Assembly: GCA_000702525.1 (NCBI GenBank) | Contig: JNIN01000002.1 | Location: 421,047-485,046 of the forward strand | DNA: 64,000 bases | Direction: 5' to 3' | Source: Lachnospiraceae bacterium AC2012 | GTDB taxonomy: Bacteria; Bacillota; Clostridia; Lachnospirales; Lachnospiraceae | Shown here: in pieces, positions 37,637 to 45,621 of the stretch | Position numbering within the stretch: the stretch's first letter is position 1 | How the letters are laid out: each line of letters starts with the position of its first letter | Translations under genes and position numbers: made by a program | Notes under the pieces: model-generated | What the model was told of the DNA's origin: nothing | The model's input: only the letters and a program-made list of their open reading frames with translations | Databases searched by the model: none

Positions 37637-37783
37637 GGGGTTATGGTATCCATGCATAATCATCGCGCCTTTAAAACCCGTCGGCACTTAACGAGGCCGC
37701 ATTTATGCGGGTCGAGTTTAGTGACCGCTACGGGTTTTACAGAGCGGGAGCGAGCGCGAGATCATGCATGGATACCATACCCC
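37637..37783. repeat. Palindromic element copy B, inverted relative to A
   Basis: A near-perfect 24-bp outer stem (37637-37661 with 37760-37783, containing ATGGTATCCATGCAT) is unrelated in sequence to the outer stem of copy A. The core pairs TAAAACCCGT (37672-37681) with ACGGGTTTTA (37730-37739) and has a tip hairpin CCGCAT/ATGCGG (37697-37710). Read on the minus strand, segments such as GTAGCGG, CACTAAACTCG and CTCGTTAAGTGCCGACGG match copy A. The 122 bases between A and B hold nothing I recognise. Confidence 0.85.
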
Positions 37784-37840
37784 CGTAGAAACCAGTAAAC
37801 TCAAACAGAAACCAGGGAAAGAAAATTTTAAGGAGAATCG

Positions 37841-39856
37841 ATGGAAAAACGCTTTTTACCAGTTACAAAACAGGAGATGATAGAACGTGGATGGGATCAG
37901 GTAGATTTCGTCTATGTATCGGGGGATGCTTACGTGGATCATCCAAGTTTTGGCCCGGCAATTATTACGAGAGTGCTAGAAGCACATGGCTATAAAATTG
38001 GAATCATTGCCCAGCCAGACTATCGCGATCCAGAGAGCATTAATGTATTTGGTGAGCCACGACTGGGATTTTTTGTCTCAGCGGGAAATATGGATTCTAT
38101 GGTGAATCACTATACGGTTTCGAAGAAACGCCGTCATCAGGACGCCTATACACCTGGCGGAGTAGCTGGTAAGCGTCCGGATCGTGCCGTTATCGTATAT
38201 AGTAACCTGATTCGACAGACATATAAGAATACGCCGATTATTATTGGCGGAATCGAGGCGTCTCTTCGCAGACTGGGTCATTATGATTACTGGTCCAATA
38301 AGGTGCGACGCTCGATTCTTTTAGAATCCGGGGCCGATATCATTTCCTATGGTATGGGCGAACACAGCGTCGTGGAGATTGCAGATGCGCTGAATTCCGG
38401 ATTGGAAGTGCAGTATGTGACCTTCATCGATGGAACGGTGTATAAGACGAGGGATGAGGAATCCATCTATGATGCGATTCGTCTGCCGGATTTTGAAGAG
38501 ATTGAACGAGACAAGACGGCCTATGCCAAGAGCTTCGCGATTCAGTACCGAAATACCGACCCATTTGTTGCCAAGCGTATTTACGAGTGCTATGGTGGGC
38601 ATACCTTTGTGGTGCAGAATCCGCCGGCGAAGCCGCTTAGCGAGATGGAGATGGACGATACCTATGCGCTTCCTTATACGCGAGAATATCATCCAATGTA
38701 CGAAGAGGCAGGGGGAATCCCGGCGCTCGGTGAAATTAAGTTTTCGCTGACTTCGAATCGAGGATGTTTTGGAGAATGTAACTTCTGCGCGCTCACGATG
38801 CATCAGGGGCGAATCGTCCAAGCGAGATCGCATGAATCGATTCTTGAGGAAGCAAAGGTGATGACAGAGGACAAGGATTTCAAGGGGTATATCCATGATG
38901 TGGGCGGCCCGACAGCGGAGTTTCGTCGTCCGGCTTGTAATAAGCAGATGACAAAGGGCGCTTGTGTCGATAAGAAATGTCTCTGGCCGAAGCCTTGCCC
39001 GGCGATGGTCGTAGATCATAGCGACTATATCAAACTTCTGAAGGAAGTTCGCTCGCTTCCGGGCGTGAAGAAGGTTTTTGTCCGTTCCGGTGTAAGATTC
39101 GATTATCTTATGGCAGATCCGGATAAGACATTCTTAAAAGAATTATGCGAACACCATGTCAGCGGACAGTTAAGAGTGGCGCCCGAGCACATTTCCGATA
39201 ATGTTTTATCGAAGATGGGGAAGCCGTCTGTAAATGTATATAATTCTTTTATTAAGGAATTTAAGAAGATTAATGAAAAGCTTGGCTTAAATCAGTATGT
39301 GGTACCATATTTGATGTCATCGCACCCGGGTTCTACGCTTGAGGATGCGATTGCGTTGGCGGAATACATCCGCGATATGGGCTATATTCCGGAGCAGGTG
39401 CAGGACTTTTATCCAACGCCGGCGACGGTTTCTACAACGATGTATTACACGGGGATGGATCCGTTTACGCTACAACCGGTATATGTGGCCAAAGATCCGC
39501 ATGAGAAGGCGATGCAGCGTGCGTTGATTCAGTATCGTAATCCGGAGAATTACGAGCTCGTGAAGGAGGCACTTCTGAAGTGTCATAGAGAGGACTTGAT
39601 CGGCTTCGGACCGGAATTCCTGATTCCACCGCATAAAATGAAAGGGAAATATAACCCTAAGAAGGCAGGAAATGTTACTGCTAAGGATAAGCAGGAAAGC
39701 GGAGAATCACGTGATGACAAGGCGAGAAAACCTCGTAGTAAGTCAAATCACAAGGAATACGAGAAGAATAAGAAACCGAATAAGTATAAATATTCTGCAT
39801 GGAAGAGCGGAAGCGCAAAGAGCAGAAGCAAGAAATCCGGCAGAAAAAAGAAATAA
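37841..39856 (+). CDS. YgiQ family radical SAM protein
   Basis: The 671-residue protein has a B12-binding-like N-terminal region (VDFVYVSGDAYVDHPSFG, then IIGGIEASLRRLGHYDYW). A radical SAM core begins at TSNRGCFGECNFCALTMHQG, where CxxxCxxC binds the 4Fe-4S cluster. A second Cys group (NKQMTKGACVDKKCLWPKPC) is typical of YgiQ/UPF0313. The C-terminal 70 residues are a Lys/Arg/Ser-rich disordered tail that could bind nucleic acid. The reaction is unknown. AAGGAG precedes the ATG. Confidence 0.93.
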   Translation: MEKRFLPVTKQEMIERGWDQVDFVYVSGDAYVDHPSFGPAIITRVLEAHGYKIGIIAQPDYRDPESINVFGEPRLGFFVSAGNMDSMVNHYTVSKKRRHQDAYTPGGVAGKRPDRAVIVYSNLIRQTYKNTPIIIGGIEASLRRLGHYDYWSNKVRRSILLESGADIISYGMGEHSVVEIADALNSGLEVQYVTFIDGTVYKTRDEESIYDAIRLPDFEEIERDKTAYAKSFAIQYRNTDPFVAKRIYECYGGHTFVVQNPPAKPLSEMEMDDTYALPYTREYHPMYEEAGGIPALGEIKFSLTSNRGCFGECNFCALTMHQGRIVQARSHESILEEAKVMTEDKDFKGYIHDVGGPTAEFRRPACNKQMTKGACVDKKCLWPKPCPAMVVDHSDYIKLLKEVRSLPGVKKVFVRSGVRFDYLMADPDKTFLKELCEHHVSGQLRVAPEHISDNVLSKMGKPSVNVYNSFIKEFKKINEKLGLNQYVVPYLMSSHPGSTLEDAIALAEYIRDMGYIPEQVQDFYPTPATVSTTMYYTGMDPFTLQPVYVAKDPHEKAMQRALIQYRNPENYELVKEALLKCHREDLIGFGPEFLIPPHKMKGKYNPKKAGNVTAKDKQESGESRDDKARKPRSKSNHKEYEKNKKPNKYKYSAWKSGSAKSRSKKSGRKKK

Positions 39857-39902
39857 AGAAATAAGGAATAATAAGAAGGACATAATATGGGGGTATGACA
39901 GC

Positions 39903-41255
39903 ATGGAGTTAGACATGACGAAAGGCAGGCCGATGCCGATTATGCTTCGGTTTTTCCTGCCAGTATTTTTGGGAAATATGTTTCAGCAGGTGTATAACCT
40001 GGTGGACACGATTATTGTCGGGCATTTCGTAGGCCAGGGAGCTTTTGCCGCCGTAGGATCGACAGGAACGATTATGTTTCTGATTCTGGGTTTTGCCAAT
40101 GGCCTGGCAACCGGATTTACGGTACTGACCAGCCAGCGATTTGGGGCCAAGGATGATGCAGGTGTGAAAGCATCGGTAGCAAATGGAATTTTGCTTACCA
40201 TTGTGGTTGCCATCTTTACAACCGTTGTCGGCACATTATCGATGAAGACGCTTCTGCATCTAATGAATACGCCGGCTGACATCTATCAGGATGCGTATAC
40301 GTACATCATCACGATTGTTTATGGTGTAACCTGTTGCGCCTTTTATAACCTGTTTTCTTCCTTGCTTCGCGCAGTTGGAAATTCCAAGGTGCCGTTGTAT
40401 TTCCTGATTTTTTCGGCTTTCTTAAATATCGCAATGGATTTGATTTTGATTGCCGGACTGCATATGGGAGTGTTCGGTGCGGCGCTTGCAACGGTATTTT
40501 CGCAGGGCGTATCCGCGGTACTTTGCGCCTTTTATATCTTTACGAAGGTGGATGTGCTGCGTCCGTCCAGAGCGGATTGGCATTTCCATAGAAATGCTAC
40601 GGCTCAGCAGGTTCGCGTGGGGCTTCCGATGGCACTGCAGTTTGCCATTACAGCCTCTGGAACGATGATTATGCAGTCAGCGATTAACAAGTTTGGAACG
40701 GTTGCCATTACAGGATTTACAGCGGCTGGTAAAGTGAGCAATATCCTGACACAGGCATTCCCTTCGTTGGGACAGACGATGGCAACCTACTGTGGACAGA
40801 ATTTTGGAAAACTGGATACCAAACGAATTAAGAGCGGTGTCAAGGTGGCGGTTGTACTGGGACTGGTGTTCTCCATTATTGGAGCAGCTCTGGCAGCCCT
40901 TCTGTTGAAGCCGGCAATTCCAGTATTCCTCGGTTCTGATGTCGATGTAGAAGCGCTGCTTCCATGGGCAAGAAAGTACATGATTTTATCAGCAACGTTT
41001 TATTTTCCGCTTGCTGTATTATTTATTTGCCGAGATGCTATGCAGGGATGCGGCTACGGATTCCTGCCACTTATGGGCGGCGTGTTGGAATTGGTCGCTC
41101 GAGTCGTGATGGCAGTTTTGTCTATTCATTTCGGAAGTTATATCCTGGGCGTGGCCGGCGATCCGGCAGCCTGGGTTGTGACCGGAGTTTACGGTGTGTT
41201 TGCTTATATTTACGTTATGCATGACGTAGAGAAGAGATATCATTTAGGAGATTAG
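39903..41255 (+). CDS. MATE family efflux transporter
   Basis: The 450-residue protein has twelve membrane segments and MATE signatures LPVFLGNMFQQVYNLVDTIIVG and LRAVGNSKVPLYFLIFSAFLNI. It exports drugs or metabolites using sodium or proton gradients. The open frame continues upstream into the YgiQ gene, but the start is placed at the ATG at 39903, with GGGGGT upstream and the standard MATE length. The gene ends two bases before the NUDIX-dehydrogenase fusion, so the two are probably co-transcribed. Confidence 0.92.
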   Translation: MELDMTKGRPMPIMLRFFLPVFLGNMFQQVYNLVDTIIVGHFVGQGAFAAVGSTGTIMFLILGFANGLATGFTVLTSQRFGAKDDAGVKASVANGILLTIVVAIFTTVVGTLSMKTLLHLMNTPADIYQDAYTYIITIVYGVTCCAFYNLFSSLLRAVGNSKVPLYFLIFSAFLNIAMDLILIAGLHMGVFGAALATVFSQGVSAVLCAFYIFTKVDVLRPSRADWHFHRNATAQQVRVGLPMALQFAITASGTMIMQSAINKFGTVAITGFTAAGKVSNILTQAFPSLGQTMATYCGQNFGKLDTKRIKSGVKVAVVLGLVFSIIGAALAALLLKPAIPVFLGSDVDVEALLPWARKYMILSATFYFPLAVLFICRDAMQGCGYGFLPLMGGVLELVARVVMAVLSIHFGSYILGVAGDPAAWVVTGVYGVFAYIYVMHDVEKRYHLGD

Positions 41256-41257
41256 GG

Positions 41258-42805
41258 ATGAGTCAATTAGAACTTACAACACTTTGTTATATTGAGAAAG
41301 AGGAGCAGTATCTCATGCTCCATCGCGTGAAGAAGGAAAATGACATTAACGAAGGGAAATGGATCGGCGTGGGCGGTCATTTGAAACCGGGCGAGACAGT
41401 AGATGAATGCGTTGTCCGCGAAGCCTTCGAAGAGACAGGGCTTACCATTGAGAATCCACTGCTTCGAGGTGTGATTCATTTCACATGCGAAGATGTAGAA
41501 GAGATGATGTTCGTTTATACAGCGAATCAATATAGCGGTGTGATGCAAACCTGTGATGAGGGTGTGCTTTCCTGGGTGGACAAGAAGGATGTTTTGAAGC
41601 TTGATCTCTGGAAGGGCGATCTGATCTTCCTTTCACAGTTGATGAGTTCGAACGAATTTTTCTATTATGATTTAAATTATGATAAATACGGCACGCTTTT
41701 GGATAATAAGGACAAGCCGTACTTGATTCAGGAGCCAGAGGCCGTTTGGAAGCATCGTAAGATGATAGCCGCACTTGGAACGAAGGCGCTGATTGTAACG
41801 GGCCGACATTCTGCGGAGAAGAATGGCTCACTTTCGGATGTGAAAGCGGTTTTAGAGCAGGAGAAAATCGATTACTGTATTTACAACGAGATCGAAGAAA
41901 ATCCGTCTGTGGAAACGATACGTAAGGCGCGTGATTTCGGCCTTGCGAATGGCGTGGATTTCGTGATTGGAATTGGTGGCGGATCCCCACTGGATGCGGC
42001 GAAGGCCATCGCGCTTCTTCTGAATCATCCGGATCAGGACGAGAACTATCTGTTTGAAACAGGAAATGCTGTCGATAACCTGCCGGTTGTGGCAATTCCA
42101 ACAACATGCGGTACCGGTTCCGAGGCGACCGCGGTATCCGTGCTGACAAGACCGGCGATTAATACCAAGGGCTCCATCCCATATCGGATCTTCCCGGATT
42201 TGTCTCTGGTAGATAAGAAATATTTACGCACAGCGAGTCAGAGTATCCTCGTGAATACGGCACTGGATGCCTTGTCTCATCTGTTAGAGAGCGGTTTAAA
42301 CGTGAAAGCGACCGAATTAAGCCGTTGCTATACCTTTGCCGGACTTTCTGTATGGGCAAAGTCGAAGGACGTCTTAACGGGCGAAAGAGAGGCTACAGAA
42401 GAGGATTATCGGAATATGATGGTGGCTTCTACACTGGGTGGAATGGCAATTGCCGGACCGGGAACGACGATTCCACATGCATTGAGTTATCAGCTCACTT
42501 TGGATGAAGGCTGGAAGCATGGTCTGGCTGTAAACTACTTTACACCAGGCTATTTGGAAACCTGCATAGAACATGAAGTGGAAGATGCAAAGAATATGCT
42601 TGCAACAATTGGCTTTGCATCCGTAGAAGAACTTGGCAGATTTATCTGGCAGATTGCCGGTCCACTTGAACCAAATCCAGCAAATCTTGATATCACATAT
42701 GAAAAGGTGGTACATAATGAAGCCAAGATGAGCCTCGCTCCATATGACATTACTCCAGCCGACCTTCGAAATATGGTCGACTGGTACCAAAACCACAAAA
42801 TGTAG
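41258..42805 (+). CDS. NUDIX hydrolase - iron-type alcohol dehydrogenase fusion
   Basis: One uninterrupted 515-residue frame joins two enzymes. Residues 1-150 are a MutT-like NUDIX domain with a complete box at 40-62 (G40, E46, R54 E55, E58 E59, G61). Residues about 165-515 are a group III (iron-type) alcohol dehydrogenase: ALIVTGRHSAEKNG, GGGSPLDAAKA (240-250), IPTTCGTGSEAT, the metal-binding DALSH (D337, H341), GTTIPHALSY and WKHGLAVN. The first strand of the dehydrogenase (usual FGxG) seems replaced by NUDIX-derived sequence. NUDIX domains remove damaged or regulatory nucleoside diphosphates; the dehydrogenase reduces aldehydes with NAD(P)H. A functional link is not known to me. Confidence 0.88.
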   Translation: MSQLELTTLCYIEKEEQYLMLHRVKKENDINEGKWIGVGGHLKPGETVDECVVREAFEETGLTIENPLLRGVIHFTCEDVEEMMFVYTANQYSGVMQTCDEGVLSWVDKKDVLKLDLWKGDLIFLSQLMSSNEFFYYDLNYDKYGTLLDNKDKPYLIQEPEAVWKHRKMIAALGTKALIVTGRHSAEKNGSLSDVKAVLEQEKIDYCIYNEIEENPSVETIRKARDFGLANGVDFVIGIGGGSPLDAAKAIALLLNHPDQDENYLFETGNAVDNLPVVAIPTTCGTGSEATAVSVLTRPAINTKGSIPYRIFPDLSLVDKKYLRTASQSILVNTALDALSHLLESGLNVKATELSRCYTFAGLSVWAKSKDVLTGEREATEEDYRNMMVASTLGGMAIAGPGTTIPHALSYQLTLDEGWKHGLAVNYFTPGYLETCIEHEVEDAKNMLATIGFASVEELGRFIWQIAGPLEPNPANLDITYEKVVHNEAKMSLAPYDITPADLRNMVDWYQNHKM

Positions 42806-42934
42806 TTGCGTTTTTTGGTTTTTAAGGTAAAATGAATACTTATTATATTTGGAACTTATATATGGGGAAGACATTAGATATTGGGATTATAAACTTTACT
42901 ATGAAATAATGGGGTTGTACCCCCTGTGTACATA

Positions 42935-43003
42935 GTGAGAGTGATACTACGTTGACAGCTCGAGCGAGAGCGTGTGCAAGAAAGATATGACGGCAACTCT
43001 CAC
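42935..43003 (+). other. Stem-loop in the leader of the deaminase-like gene
   Basis: GTGAGAGT (42935-42942) pairs with ACTCTCAC (42996-43003) across a 53-base loop; a small GGGGT/ACCCC hairpin precedes it (42911-42923). The loop includes GAGCGAGAGCGTGTG (42962-42976), identical to the reverse complement of 37393-37407 in palindromic copy A. Confidence 0.5.
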
Positions 43004-43040
43004 GGTAATAGGGTCCCCCCAGGAAAAGAGAGGAAAGCAT

Positions 43041-45500
43041 ATGACCTATTTCACATGTTTGTTTCTCGATAATGAGAAAGATATCATCGTAAATTTATAT
43101 AAGGATTTGGATCGTCTGTATTTTGAGTTAGAAACTCCAAATCATCAGTCAGGAAACCTGATTCGAAATCTTGCCAAGCTTTGCAACATTGATTTGGTAG
43201 AGAACGAAAAGGGTCTTCTTGTGATGCGAGGCGAAGTGCCATGCTATATCAATGCGGATAATGAAGAAGTATTCATTTTCCGTTTAGGAAATACGAAAGT
43301 TGCCAATATTTATCCGGATGGTCGTGTGGAGATGAAGGCGTCGATTCCTTCCATTTCTAAGACTTTGATGTCCCAGACGAGAGATTATAAACTGGATATG
43401 TATAAGACCATTTTTAAGACATATATTCCTAGGGATTTGAAGTTCCGTTCGGATTTGCATACGCATATGAATGGTAATCTGACACCGGATGTCATGATTG
43501 CACTTGGTATCTATCATCAGATTCGATATCCACTCTATTATGTGAAGAAGTTGGATCTCAAGATGACAGAGGAACAGTGGGAGCATGTGAATGCGCAGCG
43601 TGAAAAGGTTGCGAGACAGTTCGTTTCTTCTGATTTGAAGGGTAAATACTTAGATCGACGAATCAATGATAATACCTTTATCAATTTTGCCGATTTGATT
43701 TTGAATAACGTTGATAATGCGGAAGAAAATATCGTGAAGATTCGTGGTTCTCTCGCCATTCTGAAGGATGGACAGGCCGTATTTACGAATCTGGAGAAGG
43801 TTTATCTCTATCGTTATGTCTTTGCGAAGGGTAAGGAGAGCGAAGAGAAGATAAATCTTCAGGGAATTCATAGAATTCCGGACAAGGATATTCGTGAGAC
43901 CCTGCAGCAGATGCTTTCCGATGCTGAGAATCCGGATTATCACAACAATACCATCTTCCAGGATAAGCTGCTCTGGATTGCAAGAGGCTATAAGCGACAG
44001 GGAATCTACTATGCAGAAATTGCAGATACCACATTGGTTAAGAAATATGAATCGCTCCAGATGCTGAACGAAGTGCATGAAATCATGCCAAAGATCTTTA
44101 AAGAAACCGGCGTGATGATTCGTTTCCTTGCAGCGATGCGACGTATTCCACTTACTATCGTCAAGGATGCCGTAACACCGGAAGATTATTTGATTAAGAA
44201 CTTAGAGGTTCTGCGTGCGGTTGCGCTGGATCCATATGTTGCCGGTTGTGATTTCGTAGGCGAAGAGATCAATGACATCATTACCTTAAAGCCGGTATTT
44301 AAGGAAATTGTGAAGATCGCCGCTGAGGATCCAACCTTCGTTATCCGTGTGCATGCCGGTGAAAATGACAGTCAGAAGGACAATATTGCGCACAGTATTG
44401 CCTGCGTTCGTGATTGTCTGGCGCCGGGGCAGAAGATGCCACACGTACGTCTGGGACATGGACTCTATACCTACAGCTTCAAGTCGCAGAAGGGTAAGCA
44501 GGTTCTGAAGGACTTAAAGGAAAATAATATCGTCCTCGAATTCCAGATTTCCTCTAATGTGCGATTGAATAATTTGAATACGCTGGAGAATCATCCGCTG
44601 AAACAGTACATTTCCGAGGGAATCGCCTGCGTGCAGGGTACCGATGGTGCCGCACTTTATGGATCGAATTCCATGGATGAACAGCTCTCCCTTCGAAATC
44701 TGCTGGAACTTACAGATGACGATATGCGTTTTATGCGTGAAACCGAGGCGAAGATTATCGAGGAGGGTCGTGAGGCATACTCCCTCAAGAAATATAAGCT
44801 CCGCAAACTTCGCGACGGCAGATCACTGGAAGATACGCTTCTTCAGGAAATGGAACAGCGCAATCCAATCAAGGGTCTTTCTCTTCAGAGCATTAAGAAA
44901 TTCGATGCAAATACCGAGTTAAAGGCACAGATTGAAGAGATTCCATGGGATTTGACACCATTTGTATTAATGGGCGGAAGTTTCAATACAGAGAAACGTG
45001 CGACGATTCTGAAGGAAGAGGGTATCCGTCAGCTCGAGGAAATGATGGATTACTTAGATCCCGAGGAGGTTTGCTTCGTGATTGGACATAAAATTTCCGG
45101 ATATGAGAAGTATTTGATTGAAAACAACCGGAAACATTTCCGAATCTTTGCAGTTGTTCCTTCGCTGCTTACAAAGCAGGAAGAGAAGAAGCTCAAGGAT
45201 GCAGGCGTGTATATCCGTGTTTCACCGGAGAGTGAAGGAATGGGTATCTATAAGAGCTTTAACTATGAGATTTTTGAGCGTAGACCATCGGTTGTTGTAG
45301 CATTTGATGGAAATTCTGCGGGTGCAAATATTATTCAGGAAGCGAAGAATGGTAAGGGTAAAGCACTAATACTTGTATGGGCCAGATCTAGAACACTACG
45401 AGAAAAGGCAAACTCTCTTGAGGGATATATAAACTTTTTTGATGAAGAAAACTCTGTTTCCCAGCAATTACAGGCTTTACGAGAGAACTTCAAGAATTAG
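43041..45500 (+). CDS. Adenosine/AMP deaminase-like protein with C-terminal Rossmann/SLOG-like domain
   Basis: The 819-residue protein starts at ATG 43041 (GAGAGGA upstream; a longer frame from 42972 has no binding site). Residues 1-125 are a beta-rich N-terminal region. A metal-dependent deaminase domain follows: HTH at 140-142 in SDLHTHMNGN, H438 and E441 in RVHAGEND, H473 in RLGHGLY and D535 in QGTDGAALYGS. The usual second Asp after D535 is Gly. Residues about 630-800 form an alpha/beta domain (VLMGGSFNTE, VCFVIGHKISG, VVVAFDGNSAGANI and GKALILVWA) resembling SLOG/LOG nucleotide-binding folds. It may deaminate or sense adenine nucleotides. The large split-ADA size recalls RADAR RdrB, but no RdrA-like ATPase is adjacent. 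Confidence 0.72.
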   Translation: MTYFTCLFLDNEKDIIVNLYKDLDRLYFELETPNHQSGNLIRNLAKLCNIDLVENEKGLLVMRGEVPCYINADNEEVFIFRLGNTKVANIYPDGRVEMKASIPSISKTLMSQTRDYKLDMYKTIFKTYIPRDLKFRSDLHTHMNGNLTPDVMIALGIYHQIRYPLYYVKKLDLKMTEEQWEHVNAQREKVARQFVSSDLKGKYLDRRINDNTFINFADLILNNVDNAEENIVKIRGSLAILKDGQAVFTNLEKVYLYRYVFAKGKESEEKINLQGIHRIPDKDIRETLQQMLSDAENPDYHNNTIFQDKLLWIARGYKRQGIYYAEIADTTLVKKYESLQMLNEVHEIMPKIFKETGVMIRFLAAMRRIPLTIVKDAVTPEDYLIKNLEVLRAVALDPYVAGCDFVGEEINDIITLKPVFKEIVKIAAEDPTFVIRVHAGENDSQKDNIAHSIACVRDCLAPGQKMPHVRLGHGLYTYSFKSQKGKQVLKDLKENNIVLEFQISSNVRLNNLNTLENHPLKQYISEGIACVQGTDGAALYGSNSMDEQLSLRNLLELTDDDMRFMRETEAKIIEEGREAYSLKKYKLRKLRDGRSLEDTLLQEMEQRNPIKGLSLQSIKKFDANTELKAQIEEIPWDLTPFVLMGGSFNTEKRATILKEEGIRQLEEMMDYLDPEEVCFVIGHKISGYEKYLIENNRKHFRIFAVVPSLLTKQEEKKLKDAGVYIRVSPESEGMGIYKSFNYEIFERRPSVVVAFDGNSAGANIIQEAKNGKGKALILVWARSRTLREKANSLEGYINFFDEENSVSQQLQALRENFKN

Positions 45501-45524
45501 TGGTAAAAAAATGAAAATTAACTC

Positions 45525-45553
45525 TTTACCACAACATATAGTGTTGGTATAAT
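45525..45553 (+). promoter_or_regulatory. nrdD promoter
   Basis: TTTACC (45525-45530) and a perfect TATAAT (45548-45553) are 17 bases apart. Confidence 0.75.
45529..45544. promoter_or_regulatory. NrdR box within the nrdD promoter
   Basis: CCACAACATATAGTGT matches the known NrdR box pattern ACACwAyATaTwGtGT at 15 of 16 positions. It lies between the -35 and -10 elements, fitting repression by NrdR when dATP is high. A degenerate second copy may start at 45562. Confidence 0.75.
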
Positions 45554-45554
45554 A

Positions 45555-45585
45555 AATGAGGACACCAAATAAAGGTGCCCTCATT
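45555..45585 (+). terminator. Hairpin between the deaminase-like gene and nrdD
   Basis: AATGAGG and CACC pair with GGTG and CCTCATT around AAATAAA. The T run after it is short. It lies after the nrdD -10 element, so it may be a terminator or the 5' end of the nrdD mRNA. Confidence 0.55.
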
Positions 45586-45621
45586 CTTTATGAATATTAG
45601 AATTTAGAGAGGAAGAGAGTA

